From Phycisphaerales bacterium (GTDB lineage Bacteria > Planctomycetota > Phycisphaerae > Sedimentisphaerales > UBA12454), in assembly GCA_003142595.1 (NCBI GenBank), contig PLMU01000010.1:34412-98411 (forward strand): DNA of 64,000 nt, read 5' to 3'. The notes under the pieces were generated by a model that saw only the letters and a program-made list of their open reading frames with translations, searched no databases and was not told the origin of the DNA. Below are positions 24,759-34,433 of the stretch, one piece after another (position 1 is the stretch's first letter; each line of letters opens with the position of its first letter). Both the position numbers and the translations under genes were made by a program.

Positions 24759-26588
24759 TTGAACTTTATGCGGCTTCGTGAAATTATTATTTGTGTTTTA
24801 TGTGTGCTTGCTGCTGCGGGGCTGCTTTTTATCGGCTCACAGAGACTCGATAGAATTAATGCTCAGCGGAGCGAAATGAAATTGGTTATTAATGAGCCGC
24901 TGGAGAACGCTCCGCCTTCGCTGGCCTTTGCTACTGTTGCGATGGGTGCCTTTCGCGGACTTATCGTCGATATTCTCTGGATACGAGCCGACCAGCTGAA
25001 GGAAGATGGTAAATTCTTCGACGCTAAACAGCTTGCCGAGTGGATTACGCTCCTTCAACCGAGGTTCGCTGCCGTCTGGGATTTTCATGCCTGGAATATG
25101 GCTTATAATATTTCTGCGGCAATTCCCGCTTCCCGCCCCCAGGAACGCTGGCAGTGGGTCAAAAACGGCTATGAGCTGATCAGGGACAAAGGCATTGAAA
25201 AAAATCCCAGAAACCTAGAACTTTATCGTCAGCTTGCCTTAATTTTCCAGCACAAAATCGGCAATGTTATGGATGATTGCCATAAATATTATAAACTCCA
25301 GCTTTATCATGCGATGAAGCCGATGCTGGGACCTGGGACTCAGGACTATTATATTAAACTATCCCAGGCTCCGGAAAATATTGAACAGGTTCTCTCCCAG
25401 CCTGATATCGCTAAATTTGTCGGCGAGCTTGCCGCGACGGATGCCGACTTTGCAAAGCCGCAGGAGCTTGTGAATAATTATCTTACCCTTCGTCAGCAGC
25501 CGGCTAAATTCCCTGAAAAAACATTTGAAGTTATCAATAAATACAGGAAAACTGAAACCCTTGAAAAATTCGACCTGTTCGCTAAAGCTTATTACCTCAG
25601 AACCGTATGGAAACTTGAACCCCGGCTGATGGTAATGTTGAACGAAAAATACGGTCCAATCGATATCAAGGACCCGAACAAAGTTTCGCCGCTGGACTGG
25701 ACTCTTCCGGATGTTCATGCGATGTATTGGGCGGCTCTGGGACTGCAAAAGGTGGATAAAAAATATACCTTCGAGAAACTTAACACCGATAGAATCGTTT
25801 TCCACAGTATTCAGGACCTTTACACCCGCGGAAAAATGATTATTTATACCTCGCGGGCACCGGCCAGAGACGACCCTTGCAGCATCACCGAACAGGAAAG
25901 CGTATTTCTGTTTCCAGACCTCAGAATGTTCGACAGATACGACCAGGTTTTGAGGGCCTTAATGAAAGAATATTCCGAGACCGGCGGTGACCCTAACATG
26001 CTTACAGTTGCGCACAAAAATTTTATGAAAAGAGCGGTTTTACTGTTTTATCAGGCAGGCCATATAGATAAGGCTCTGAAAATATACAATACACTCAGAA
26101 AGGAATATCCAGACAGTGAGGTACAGGTCTCTTTGACAGAGTATGCCAGAACCAGGCTGCTTCATGAACTCCAGGGTATCGGCATGGGCGATGCTACGCA
26201 AATTGTTACGCTTATGCTCCATGAGGCATATTATCGATATGCCGTAGGCGATGACGATGAGGCGTTCGGCAGAGAAAAAATGGCTAAGGAAGTATATGAT
26301 TCCTATCAGAAAAGTGCCGATAGCGAGGCAAGCGACAGGGCAGCTTTGCCTGATTTTAATATTATGCGGTATATTGGACTGTCCAGTTTTCTCAACGATG
26401 TCAGGTACCCCAATGATTTGAAGCAATCGTTAATGAATCGGATTCGCATTGAAAGACCCGACCTTTATAAAAAATTGGAGGAGCAGGAATCTACTATTAT
26501 CCAGCAAATGCAGCAACAACAAAGCCAGCAGCAAGATGAGCAGCAGCCAAGCGAACAGCAGGCCCAGCCGCAGGGCGAACAGAAATGA
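24759..26588 (+). CDS. Conserved hypothetical, membrane-anchored helical (TPR-like) protein
   Basis: I do not recognise a named family. 609 aa from the TTG at 24759; ATG 24768 (MRLREII) is a good alternative. An N-terminal anchor (IIICVLCVLAAAGLLFIGSQ) is followed by a helical, aromatic-rich body. The segments LVDILWIRADQLKEDGKFFDAKQLAEWITLLQPRFAAVWDFHAWNMAYNIS and HIDKALKIYNTLRKEYPDSEV look like tetratricopeptide helices. The last ~35 residues are mostly Gln, Glu and Pro. It starts 3 nt after the permease and overlaps the helicase gene by ATGA. It is probably the extracytoplasmic partner of the ABC/SPFH system; that is inferred from position only. Confidence 0.6.
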   Translation: MNFMRLREIIICVLCVLAAAGLLFIGSQRLDRINAQRSEMKLVINEPLENAPPSLAFATVAMGAFRGLIVDILWIRADQLKEDGKFFDAKQLAEWITLLQPRFAAVWDFHAWNMAYNISAAIPASRPQERWQWVKNGYELIRDKGIEKNPRNLELYRQLALIFQHKIGNVMDDCHKYYKLQLYHAMKPMLGPGTQDYYIKLSQAPENIEQVLSQPDIAKFVGELAATDADFAKPQELVNNYLTLRQQPAKFPEKTFEVINKYRKTETLEKFDLFAKAYYLRTVWKLEPRLMVMLNEKYGPIDIKDPNKVSPLDWTLPDVHAMYWAALGLQKVDKKYTFEKLNTDRIVFHSIQDLYTRGKMIIYTSRAPARDDPCSITEQESVFLFPDLRMFDRYDQVLRALMKEYSETGGDPNMLTVAHKNFMKRAVLLFYQAGHIDKALKIYNTLRKEYPDSEVQVSLTEYARTRLLHELQGIGMGDATQIVTLMLHEAYYRYAVGDDDEAFGREKMAKEVYDSYQKSADSEASDRAALPDFNIMRYIGLSSFLNDVRYPNDLKQSLMNRIRIERPDLYKKLEEQESTIIQQMQQQQSQQQDEQQPSEQQAQPQGEQK

Positions 26589-28783
26589 GCTCGCTGGTTT
26601 CAATTGCGGAAAATTTAACTTGTGCGCAGAAACAGGCCGTCTTTCATAAAGACGGCCCTTTACTTGTTATTGCAGGACCCGGCAGCGGTAAAACACGCGT
26701 TATTACTCATAGGATAGCCGCCCTGGTTAAACAGGACGTTTTGCCTTCTAATATCTGCGCGGTTACTTTTACAAACAAAGCCGCCGATGAAATGCGGCAA
26801 AGAGTTCTGGCGATGAATGTCCCGCAGGGTGTGCATTTAAGCACTTTTCATTCGCTCTGCGTCAGGATTCTGCGAAAATTCAACGAGGCTGTGGCCATTG
26901 CCCCGGCGTTCAGTATTTATGACGAGTCCGAACAGAAAAAATGTATAAAAGAGGCTGTAAAAGCGGCCCAGCTCGATTCGAAAAATTTCCCGCCCGCTGC
27001 TATGCTCGAAACAATATCGCGTCTGAAAAATAATCTCCAGGACGTCGCGACTTTTGAAGCCAATAACGGCGGCGATTACTTTTCGCAGTGTGTCCTGAAG
27101 ATTTATAAGGGCTACCAAAAGATACTTGAAAAAAATAATGCTCTTGATTTCGACGATTTGCTTCTTAAGACGGCATTTTTACTAAGAAATTTTCCTGATA
27201 TCAGAAAACAATTAAATGACCGGTTCAAATACCTGATGATTGACGAATATCAGGATACCAATCACGCCCAGTATCAGATTGCAAAAGGCCTGGCAGCCGA
27301 ACACAACAATATCTGTGTAACCGGCGACCCCGACCAGTCGATTTACGGCTGGCGAGGAGCGGATATCGGCAATATTCTCGCCTTTGAACATGATTGGCCG
27401 GATGCTACTGTTGTAAAACTGGAAGAAAACTTCAGAAGTATGCCGGAGATTCTTACGGTCGCAGACAGGCTCATTGTCGCAAACAAAAGCAGAAAACAAA
27501 AAAAGCTTTTGCCGGTAAAATCTGCCGGCGGAGAAATTGTCGTCCGCTGCCTCGAGGACGAGCAGGCCGAAGCGGAATTTATTGCTCAATATACAAAGAA
27601 GATTCTTGATTCCGGCACCGATGCCAACAAGATAGCGATTTTTTACCGCGTCAACTCTATGAGCAGGGCGATTGAAGAGGCTTTTGTGGTCAATCGCATT
27701 CCATATCAGATTATACGCGGCGTTGAATTTTATAACCGAAAGGAAATCAGGGATATCCTGGCGTATCTGAAGCTGATTGTAAATCCCTCCGACGACCATG
27801 CTCTTGAAAGGACAATAAATTCTCCTGCAAGAGGTATTGGGCAAACAACTATTTCCAAACTTGCTGAGTATGCCGCGGCGAAAAGTACGAGTATTTATCA
27901 GGTTGTCAAAGACTGCTCGGAAATAAATTTGATATCGGCAGCCGTGAAGATTAAACTTAAGGCGTTTGCTGATATGATTGAAAATTTCAAAAATGATTTG
28001 GCTCAGCCCGCTGCGGTTTTTATTGAAAATGTTTTCAAGGCAAGCGGATTGTATGAATCTTTAAAGGCCGAAGCTGCCAAAGAAGCTTACAGCAAAGCCC
28101 CGCCGATTGACAATGTTTCCGAGCTGATAAATTCCGCAAGGCGATTTGACCAGCAGCAGGGCGGAAACCTTGTTGATTTTCTCCAGCATATTGCCCTGTT
28201 CAGCGATACTGATACTTATGACGCCAGAAGCGGTAAGGTTTCGCTGATGACGCTGCATTGTGCAAAGGGTCTTGAATTTGAAAATGTCGTTATCGCCGGC
28301 CTTGAGCAGGGAATTTTGCCGCACGAAAGAAGCTCTGATAGTCCTTCTGACCTCGAAGAGGAAAGAAGATTATTTTTTGTGGGTATTACACGGGCAAAAA
28401 AACGGCTTGCTGTAACGCGCTGCAGGTATCGAACAATACACGGGCAATTGACAAGGACGATTATGTCGCCGTTCCTTTTCGATGCCGCTCTTGAATCGCA
28501 GGAAATTATTGAAGAAAAGTCGGATTTGGATTATGATGAAAGCGACAAGCAGGATTCTTATCAGGAACCGGCTCCGAAGGCCGCTGAGGTAAATGTTGCT
28601 GGTAATGATTTTGCTGTCGGCCGGCTTGTCTCGCATAAAAAGTTTGGAACCGGCAGAATTAAGGAATTGCACAATCTGGGTGCCGACAGTATTGTTGTTG
28701 TAGAATTTAAAAGCGGCACAGTCAAGCCGCTGATGTTGAAATATGCTAATTTAACTATTATTGGGCAAAAGCAGGAGCATTGA
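26585..28783 (+). CDS. pcrA: UvrD/PcrA-type superfamily 1 DNA helicase
   Basis: 732 aa 3'-5' helicase of repair and replication. Motif I GPGSGKTRVITHRIAAL, Ia AVTFTNKAADEMRQRV, II LMIDEYQDTNHAQY, III GDPDQSIYGWRGADIGNI, IV IFYRVNSMSRAIEEAF, V/VI LMTLHCAKGLEFENVVIAGLEQGILPH and EEERRLFFVGITRAKKRL. The C-terminal VGRLVSHKKFGTGRIKELHNLGADSIVVVEFKSGTVKPLMLKYANL is the PcrA-type Tudor-like domain that contacts RNA polymerase. Coupled by ATGA to the preceding hypothetical gene. Confidence 0.93.
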   Translation: MSSLVSIAENLTCAQKQAVFHKDGPLLVIAGPGSGKTRVITHRIAALVKQDVLPSNICAVTFTNKAADEMRQRVLAMNVPQGVHLSTFHSLCVRILRKFNEAVAIAPAFSIYDESEQKKCIKEAVKAAQLDSKNFPPAAMLETISRLKNNLQDVATFEANNGGDYFSQCVLKIYKGYQKILEKNNALDFDDLLLKTAFLLRNFPDIRKQLNDRFKYLMIDEYQDTNHAQYQIAKGLAAEHNNICVTGDPDQSIYGWRGADIGNILAFEHDWPDATVVKLEENFRSMPEILTVADRLIVANKSRKQKKLLPVKSAGGEIVVRCLEDEQAEAEFIAQYTKKILDSGTDANKIAIFYRVNSMSRAIEEAFVVNRIPYQIIRGVEFYNRKEIRDILAYLKLIVNPSDDHALERTINSPARGIGQTTISKLAEYAAAKSTSIYQVVKDCSEINLISAAVKIKLKAFADMIENFKNDLAQPAAVFIENVFKASGLYESLKAEAAKEAYSKAPPIDNVSELINSARRFDQQQGGNLVDFLQHIALFSDTDTYDARSGKVSLMTLHCAKGLEFENVVIAGLEQGILPHERSSDSPSDLEEERRLFFVGITRAKKRLAVTRCRYRTIHGQLTRTIMSPFLFDAALESQEIIEEKSDLDYDESDKQDSYQEPAPKAAEVNVAGNDFAVGRLVSHKKFGTGRIKELHNLGADSIVVVEFKSGTVKPLMLKYANLTIIGQKQEH

Positions 28784-28787
28784 CAAT

Positions 28788-30194
28788 ATGGAAACGCCGC
28801 AAGTAAAGTTTTATTACAAAAATACCACGGCCGAAGTTCTCGGCAAAGAGCACGGCATTACTAAACAGCAGTTCAATGAGCTTGCCAAAAAGACAGAGCC
28901 TTTAATTAAACAGCTTAATAATGACAGGAAAGCCAAAAAGGTTCGTTACCGCGATTTGCCCTACCAGACTGATACGGTCAAAAGTGTAAAAAAAATAGCC
29001 GCCGGGGTTAAAGGCTGCGAAAATTTCGTGGTCCTGGGTATTGGCGGTTCGGCCATGGGAAACATTGCTCTGCAGACGGCGTTGAATCCATATATGTATA
29101 ACCTCGATGAAAAGCAAAGAAAAGGACCGAGACTTTTTGTGCTCGATAATGTTGACCCGCAGCAGATGAGGTCATTCCTCGACTGGATAGATGGCAGGCT
29201 GGATAGAACTATTTTTAACGTTATAAGCAAATCCGGCAGAACGGCCGAGACCGCCGCTCAATTTCTAACCATTTGCAGTCTTCTTGAGAAAAGACTTGGC
29301 AAAAATAGTCTTAAAAAACATATTATTGCTACGACTGACGCCAAAGAAGGAACGCTCCGTAAAATTACGGACAATTTCGGATTCAGGAATTTGCCTGTGC
29401 CCGATGGCGTCGGCGGCAGGTTCAGCGTTCTTAGTGCGGTAGGGCTTTTGAGTGCCGCCGTCTGCGGTATTGATATTGATAATCTCCTTGCCGGCGCAGA
29501 ACGGATGGACAAAAAAGTCAGCCAAAAGGATTTTTATCGGAATCCCGCTGCAGTTAATGCCGCGATAAATTATCATTTTTACAAAAGGGGAAAACGCATA
29601 TCGGTAATGATGCCTTACAGCTATGCACTAAAAGATTTTGCCGACTGGTATAGACAGTTATGGGCAGAGAGTCTCGGCAAGGTAAAAAATCTTTCAGGCA
29701 AAGAGGTTTTTGTCGGCCCAACGCCCATCAAAGCGCTTGGTGCGACAGACCAGCACAGCCAGGTTCAGCTTTACCGCCAAGGCCCGAACGACAAACTTTT
29801 CACTTTCCTAACCGTGCAGGATTTCGAAAAGGATGTGGAAATCGGCAAAGCCCCGGCTGTCGCGCCGGAACTTAATTTTCTTTCGAGACAGAAATTTAGC
29901 AGGCTTTTGAACAATGAAAAAACAGCCACTGAATACGCTCTTTTGGCGAGCAAACGTCCCAATCTCACTATTGCTTTTGACAAAATTAGCCCTTATACTA
30001 TTGGACAGTTTATATATCTCTTTGAAACGACAACTTCGATTGCGGGATTGCTGTTTGGGATAGATGCGTATGACCAGCCCGCGGTCGAGCTCGGCAAAGA
30101 TGCGACGCTCGCACTGATGAGCAGCAGTGAATACGCGGACCTTGCTAAAAAAATAAAACCAGTAATGAAAATTGACAAAAATTTTATTATATAA
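28788..30194 (+). CDS. pgi: Glucose-6-phosphate isomerase
   Basis: Interconverts glucose-6-phosphate and fructose-6-phosphate. Blocks: FVVLGIGGSAMGNIALQTAL, NVISKSGRTAETAAQF, PDGVGGRFSVLSAVGLLSAA, and GPTPIKALGATDQHSQVQLYRQGPNDKLFTFL (isomerase signature with catalytic His). The track starts at a TTG (28761) inside pcrA; ATG 28788 (METPQVKFYYKN) with AGGAG upstream is the better start and lies just past the pcrA stop. About 468 aa. It belongs with manC downstream in hexose-phosphate and nucleotide-sugar supply. Confidence 0.93.
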   Translation: METPQVKFYYKNTTAEVLGKEHGITKQQFNELAKKTEPLIKQLNNDRKAKKVRYRDLPYQTDTVKSVKKIAAGVKGCENFVVLGIGGSAMGNIALQTALNPYMYNLDEKQRKGPRLFVLDNVDPQQMRSFLDWIDGRLDRTIFNVISKSGRTAETAAQFLTICSLLEKRLGKNSLKKHIIATTDAKEGTLRKITDNFGFRNLPVPDGVGGRFSVLSAVGLLSAAVCGIDIDNLLAGAERMDKKVSQKDFYRNPAAVNAAINYHFYKRGKRISVMMPYSYALKDFADWYRQLWAESLGKVKNLSGKEVFVGPTPIKALGATDQHSQVQLYRQGPNDKLFTFLTVQDFEKDVEIGKAPAVAPELNFLSRQKFSRLLNNEKTATEYALLASKRPNLTIAFDKISPYTIGQFIYLFETTTSIAGLLFGIDAYDQPAVELGKDATLALMSSSEYADLAKKIKPVMKIDKNFII

Positions 30195-30212
30195 TCTCAA
30201 TGAGGGCCAATT

Positions 30213-31301
30213 ATGAGATTTGCTGTAATTATGGCAGGGGGCACAGGAAGAAGGCTATGGCCTTTAAGCAGAGAAGACAGGCCAAAGCAGGTTCTTAAAC
30301 TTATCGATGGCGATACTCTGCTGCGAAGATGCTTCCAGAGAATAAGTTCGATGTTCGACCATCGAAATATAATCGTGCTTACCAACAAAGGCTATTCAGA
30401 CCTTGTGCGCGATAATCTTCCCGAAATTCCGTATGACAATGTTATTTCTGAACCGCAGGTGCGCGATACTGCCGGAGCAATCGGTCTTGCCGCCTCTGTC
30501 CTCTCAAGGTTTGACCCCGACGCGACTATGGCCGTCGTTACCGCCGACCAGGTAATAAAGCCGGTAAAGGTTTTTCAGCAGGCATTGGAAGATGGTATGA
30601 CCTTTGTCGAGAAAAATCCTGATGCCCTGATAACCTTTGGCATTCAGCCTTCATTTCCTAATACGCAGCTCGGCTACATAAAACTTGGCAAAGGCAAAAA
30701 ATGTCCGCACTGCAGTAATGAAATTTATCAGGTCGAAGAATTTAAGGAAAAACCCGACCTGCAGACCGCAAAAGAGTATCTTTCCACTGGCGAGTATTGC
30801 TGGAATTCAGGCCTTTTTGTCTGGAAGGCAAAAAGAATGCTTGATTTGCTCTTTGAAAATCTTCCGCAGGCAAAACAGCCGCTCCAAATGATTCAGGCGG
30901 CCTGGGGCGGAGCAACTCAGGAAGATGCATTGGCAGAGTATTTCGGTAAACTGCCCAAGATAAGTATTGATTTTGCGGTTATGGAAAAGGCTCCGAATGT
31001 TCACGCCGTCAAGCTGAACTGTCAATGGCTCGATATGGGCTCGTTTTCAGCCCTTGCTGACATTATACAATCGGACAAAAGCGGTAACATCGTTGCCGCC
31101 GCGCAGAGCGAAGTCCTCAATTGCAAAAACAATATACTTGTTACCGAAGACAAAGAGCACCTGATAGCTGCGATTGGACTTGAGAATATGGTCGTCGTGC
31201 ACAGCCCTGATGCGACTTTGGTCTGTCCGATTGGCGAAACGGAAAAACTAAAGGAATTGCTGGAACTTATCAGGCAGCACGACAAAGAGAAATATTTATA
31301 A
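30213..31301 (+). CDS. manC: Mannose-1-phosphate guanylyltransferase
   Basis: Makes GDP-mannose from mannose-1-phosphate and GTP. The pyrophosphorylase signature FAVIMAGGTGRRLWPLSREDRPKQVLKL opens the protein, and VVTADQVI, FKEKPDLQTAKEYL and YCWNSGLFVWKAKRML follow. 362 aa: the nucleotidyltransferase domain without the phosphomannose isomerase domain of bifunctional forms. GAGG precedes the ATG, 18 nt after pgi. It contains a CPHC pair (KKCPHCSNEI) that is unusual for the family. Confidence 0.9.
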   Translation: MRFAVIMAGGTGRRLWPLSREDRPKQVLKLIDGDTLLRRCFQRISSMFDHRNIIVLTNKGYSDLVRDNLPEIPYDNVISEPQVRDTAGAIGLAASVLSRFDPDATMAVVTADQVIKPVKVFQQALEDGMTFVEKNPDALITFGIQPSFPNTQLGYIKLGKGKKCPHCSNEIYQVEEFKEKPDLQTAKEYLSTGEYCWNSGLFVWKAKRMLDLLFENLPQAKQPLQMIQAAWGGATQEDALAEYFGKLPKISIDFAVMEKAPNVHAVKLNCQWLDMGSFSALADIIQSDKSGNIVAAAQSEVLNCKNNILVTEDKEHLIAAIGLENMVVVHSPDATLVCPIGETEKLKELLELIRQHDKEKYL

Positions 31302-31304
31302 AAA

Positions 31305-31718
31305 ATGCGTTTTCTCTGTATAGATTTAGGTGATAAACGGACAGGCCTTGCTATTTGTGATGGCGATGAAATCCTGGCAAGTCCTTTAGCGGTATTAGAG
31401 GGGCAAAAAGAATTACTCGACGAGATAATCAAAATCGCCCAACAGAATCAGGTAGAAGGTCTGGTCTTTGGATTGCCTTTGAATATGGATGACTCCGAAG
31501 GCCAAAGAGCGATACAAACAAGAAAATTCGCCGACCAAATTAAAGAAAAGACAAACCTGCCGATTTTCTTTCAGGATGAAAGACTTTCAAGTTTTACCGC
31601 TCAAAATCAGCTTTCCCAGACCGGCCTTACGCACAAAAAGAAAAAGAACAGAATAGATGCACTGGCGGCTGCGGAGATACTTAAGACCTTCATCGAAGTG
31701 AGAAAGCAAAAACCTTAA
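31305..31718 (+). CDS. ruvX: Holliday junction resolvase-like RuvX / pre-16S rRNA nuclease
   Basis: RNase H-fold nuclease. MRFLCIDLGDKRTGLAICD gives the first catalytic Asp, VEGLVFGLPLNMDDSEG the middle block, and FFQDERLSSFTAQ with RIDALAAAEIL the last acidic residues. 137 aa, normal. It starts 3 nt after manC. It is convergent with yebC, only 3 bp between stops. Confidence 0.9.
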   Translation: MRFLCIDLGDKRTGLAICDGDEILASPLAVLEGQKELLDEIIKIAQQNQVEGLVFGLPLNMDDSEGQRAIQTRKFADQIKEKTNLPIFFQDERLSSFTAQNQLSQTGLTHKKKKNRIDALAAAEILKTFIEVRKQKP

Positions 31719-31721
31719 ACT

Positions 31722-32474
31722 TTAACTTTGAACTTTTGCGATGATATCGTCCGGTATGTCAAAGTTAGCATAAACGTTTTGTATGTCGTCGTGCTCTTCC
31801 AGTTCTTCCATAAGTGAAAGAATTTTTCTGGCCGATTCCGCATCCGTTATCGGTATGGTATTTTGCGGAATCATTGATATTTCCGCGACCTGGATAGGTA
31901 TATTTTTCACCTCTATTGCTTTTTTAAGTTTTTCGTAAGCCGATTGTTCGCAGGTAATCTCGTAAATTGAGCCTGTGTTTTGAAAATCTTCAGCCCCGTT
32001 TGCCAAGGCAATTTCCATCAAGTCGTTTTCATCGGCGGCATTGGCAGCAACTGTGATAAGTCCTTTTTTATGGAACGAATACATTACGCAGCCTGTTGAA
32101 CCCAGCGACCCGCCGTGACGGTCAAAAATTTTCCTTACTTCCGGCCCCGTTCTGTTTCGATTGTCTGTTAGCGCCTCAGCCAATATAGCAATTCCGCCGT
32201 GAGCGTAGCCTTCATACATTACAGGCTCAAACGAAATGGAATCGCCTCCGCCGGCTCCTTTTTTGACGGCCTTTTCTATGGTGTCTTTCGGCATATTGGC
32301 TTGTTTTGCCTTATCGATAGCGTATCTCAAAGCGAGATTTTGTGCAGGGTCGGGGCCGCCGTTTTTAGCGGCAACGATAATAATTCTGGCGATTTTGCTC
32401 CAGACTTTGCCGCGTTTTGCGTCGTTTGCCGCCTTTTTATGTTTTATTCCTGACCAGTGTGAATGACCTGACAT
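31722..32474 (-). CDS. yebC: YebC/TACO1-family protein
   Basis: 250 aa. Begins MSGHSHWSGIKHKKAANDAKRGKVWSKIARIIIVAAKNGGPDPAQNLALRYAIDKAKQANMPKDTIEKAVKKG, the diagnostic N-terminus. PVMYEGYAHGGIAILAEALTDNRNRT and a C-terminal DIQNVYANFDIPDD follow. Members act as translation factors for proline-rich stretches or, in some annotations, as transcriptional regulators. It lies 8 nt downstream of hisG. Confidence 0.93.
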   Translation of the reverse strand: MSGHSHWSGIKHKKAANDAKRGKVWSKIARIIIVAAKNGGPDPAQNLALRYAIDKAKQANMPKDTIEKAVKKGAGGGDSISFEPVMYEGYAHGGIAILAEALTDNRNRTGPEVRKIFDRHGGSLGSTGCVMYSFHKKGLITVAANAADENDLMEIALANGAEDFQNTGSIYEITCEQSAYEKLKKAIEVKNIPIQVAEISMIPQNTIPITDAESARKILSLMEELEEHDDIQNVYANFDIPDDIIAKVQS

Positions 32475-32481
32475 ATTTTCC

Positions 32482-33357
32482 TCAATGAATTACTTTGTTC
32501 AAAGGATAAGTTATGATTCCCGAAGCGCCAGCTCGTTTGAGTTTTGGCACAATAACTCTTTCCACTGATGTATCGACGACAACCTCAACCGCCGCGAAAT
32601 CGCTGTCGGCAAGAGTTGATACGGTAGGACTTTTTTCGGCAGGCAGAATCTTAATGATTTCAGCCAGTTTATTTTTGGGAACGTTCATTTTCAGTCCGAC
32701 TGTAGTTTTCGCGTCTATCGCCGCGTTTAATAAGATAGATATATTTTCGATTTTTTCACGTTTGAATTTATCTTTCCACGCTTCCTTGTTGGCGATAAAT
32801 CTCGTTGTTGACGAAAGCAGGGTGTCAATGATTCGCAGGTTATTAGCCTTAAGGCTGGAGCCTGTTTCGGTAAGTTCGACAATCGCGTTGACTAATCTTG
32901 CCTTTACTTCCGTTGCTCCCCAGCTGAACTCCACCTTTACATTAATTCCCTTTTCCTTGAAGTATTCTTTTGTTACGCCGACCAGTTCAGTTGCGATAAT
33001 GCCGCCTTCGAGGTCTTCTGTTTTTTTAATCTTCGATTCGTTCGGCACCGCCAGAACCCACTTGGCTGGGTTTGATGTTGCTTTGCTGTAAAGCAATTCA
33101 CATACTTCGTAAACCTTTGATTTGTTTTCGAGTATCCAGTCCTGTCCGGTGAAACCTGCGTCGAGTACTCCGTCTTCGACATATCTGCTCATTTCCTGGG
33201 CGCGCATCATTATAAGCTGAATCTGTTCATCGTTGATTCTTGGAAAATAGCTTCTTTCGTAACCGGTTATAGTGAAGCCCGCTTTTTCAAAAAGGTCGAA
33301 CGTTGCCTTTTCAAGGCTTCCCTTTGGAATGCCGAGTTTTAGAATTTGTTCTGCCAT
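32482..33357 (-). CDS. hisG: ATP phosphoribosyltransferase, long form
   Basis: First step of histidine synthesis: ATP plus PRPP. 291 aa, the long form, with catalytic domains and a C-terminal ACT-like regulatory domain ([43 protein letters not shown]) for histidine feedback. [23 protein letters not shown] opens the protein and [19 protein letters not shown] is the signature. AAGGAG lies 7 nt upstream of the ATG. No other his genes are near; it is embedded in the nusA-infB-rbfA-yebC transcription unit. Confidence 0.93.
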   Translation of the reverse strand: MAEQILKLGIPKGSLEKATFDLFEKAGFTITGYERSYFPRINDEQIQLIMMRAQEMSRYVEDGVLDAGFTGQDWILENKSKVYEVCELLYSKATSNPAKWVLAVPNESKIKKTEDLEGGIIATELVGVTKEYFKEKGINVKVEFSWGATEVKARLVNAIVELTETGSSLKANNLRIIDTLLSSTTRFIANKEAWKDKFKREKIENISILLNAAIDAKTTVGLKMNVPKNKLAEIIKILPAEKSPTVSTLADSDFAAVEVVVDTSVERVIVPKLKRAGASGIITYPLNKVIH

Positions 33358-33366
33358 AACAACTCC

Positions 33367-34041
33367 TTACTTTTCTGATTTTGGCTTCTTTTGCGCCACT
33401 GGTTTTTTGCCGTCTGAAAGTATCGCAGCCGCTTTGGGGCTCGCCAGTTCGCCGTCATGCCGGATAAGAGCGTAAAATGTATAAGCGTCGGAAGCCGGAA
33501 TCTGTTTTTCGACAAATGAAATTATCTGGGCATTGTCCCACTGCGGTTCCACCAGTTCATAGGCCTTGAGATATTCAATCATTTTGTCGGTAAGCGGCAC
33601 GCAATGTGCGTTCATAGCGGTAAGCATTACATAGTCGCAGATAAACGGCGTCATTCCGTTGAATTTTTCAAGAATTTCCCTGGTATTTTTTTTGCCTGTT
33701 CCGTTAAAATCTTCCGGCGACAGGCTGTCATATTTCTGGAATATGGCGTTAAGCAGAGAAAGAACCGCAGTTGCGGTTTTTTGAATATCTGTTAAGTCGC
33801 CGCCGGATATTTCCGCTATCTCTTCTATTCGCGCGACGCGCAAATCGTTATAGTCAACAAAATGAGCCTGAATTTTCTTCATCACCGCTCTCGCCGCCGA
33901 CTCAGTGGAACTCTGACACAGCGCGGCAAAAATAATCGCCTCAACAGCGTCCTGATAATCGGGCTTTTTGGGCTTTTCTGCGCCTTTTTTGAGAGCGTTG
34001 AATAATTTCTTAATCTTCTGAGAATATATTATGTTTTTCAT
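33367..34041 (-). CDS. Endonuclease III-like HhH-GPD protein, probably catalytically inactive
   Basis: 224 aa with the helical fold pattern of endonuclease III. DAVEAIIFAALCQSSTESAARAVMKKIQAHF matches the N-terminal helices and NTREILEKFNGMTPFICDYVMLTAMNAHCVPLTDKM the helix-hairpin-helix region. Aligned by eye with E. coli Nth, the catalytic Lys120 position is Phe133 and the Asp138 position is Thr151 (Asp152 adjacent). The four-Cys iron-sulfur cluster is missing; the C-terminus is instead a Lys/Pro tail. It overlaps rbfA by 4 bp. I infer a DNA-binding or structural role, not base excision. Confidence 0.6.
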   Translation of the reverse strand: MKNIIYSQKIKKLFNALKKGAEKPKKPDYQDAVEAIIFAALCQSSTESAARAVMKKIQAHFVDYNDLRVARIEEIAEISGGDLTDIQKTATAVLSLLNAIFQKYDSLSPEDFNGTGKKNTREILEKFNGMTPFICDYVMLTAMNAHCVPLTDKMIEYLKAYELVEPQWDNAQIISFVEKQIPASDAYTFYALIRHDGELASPKAAAILSDGKKPVAQKKPKSEK

Positions 34042-34421
34042 TTTTCTTCTTCGTTTTCTGTGTCAGTTTTAAATTCTTTCGAAACTTCATCGATAAGCTT
34101 CAGGGTTTCCATTGTTTTTTTCAACCTGTCGTCCTGATGAAAATAAAGATGCGGGCAGAATCTTGCCTTGACATAATCGCCCAAAAGCGACTGTATACGG
34201 CCTGCGGCGTGCTGGATTGCGCTAAAGGCTAATCGCTGTTTCTTTTCGTCCTGACCCATAATGCTTAAATAAACTTCCGCTCTTTTAAGGTCTGGTTCGG
34301 TGTTTACTTCAGTTACGCTGATAAAACCTTCTATTCGCGGGTCCTGCAGGTGATTATTAATTATATCACTTACCGCCTCTTTTATTACTCGCGCCATTCT
34401 TTCTTGTCTTCGGCTTGGCAT
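34038..34421 (-). CDS. rbfA: 30S ribosome-binding factor A
   Basis: 127 aa. PSRRQERMARVIKEAVSDIINNHLQDPRIEGFISVTEVNTEPDLKRAEVYLSI is the KH-like core of RbfA, needed for 16S rRNA maturation. It follows infB by 12 nt, the classical nusA-infB-rbfA order, and overlaps the Nth-like gene. Confidence 0.93.
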   Translation of the reverse strand: MPSRRQERMARVIKEAVSDIINNHLQDPRIEGFISVTEVNTEPDLKRAEVYLSIMGQDEKKQRLAFSAIQHAAGRIQSLLGDYVKARFCPHLYFHQDDRLKKTMETLKLIDEVSKEFKTDTENEEEK

Positions 34422-34433
34422 AACTTTTTCCGC

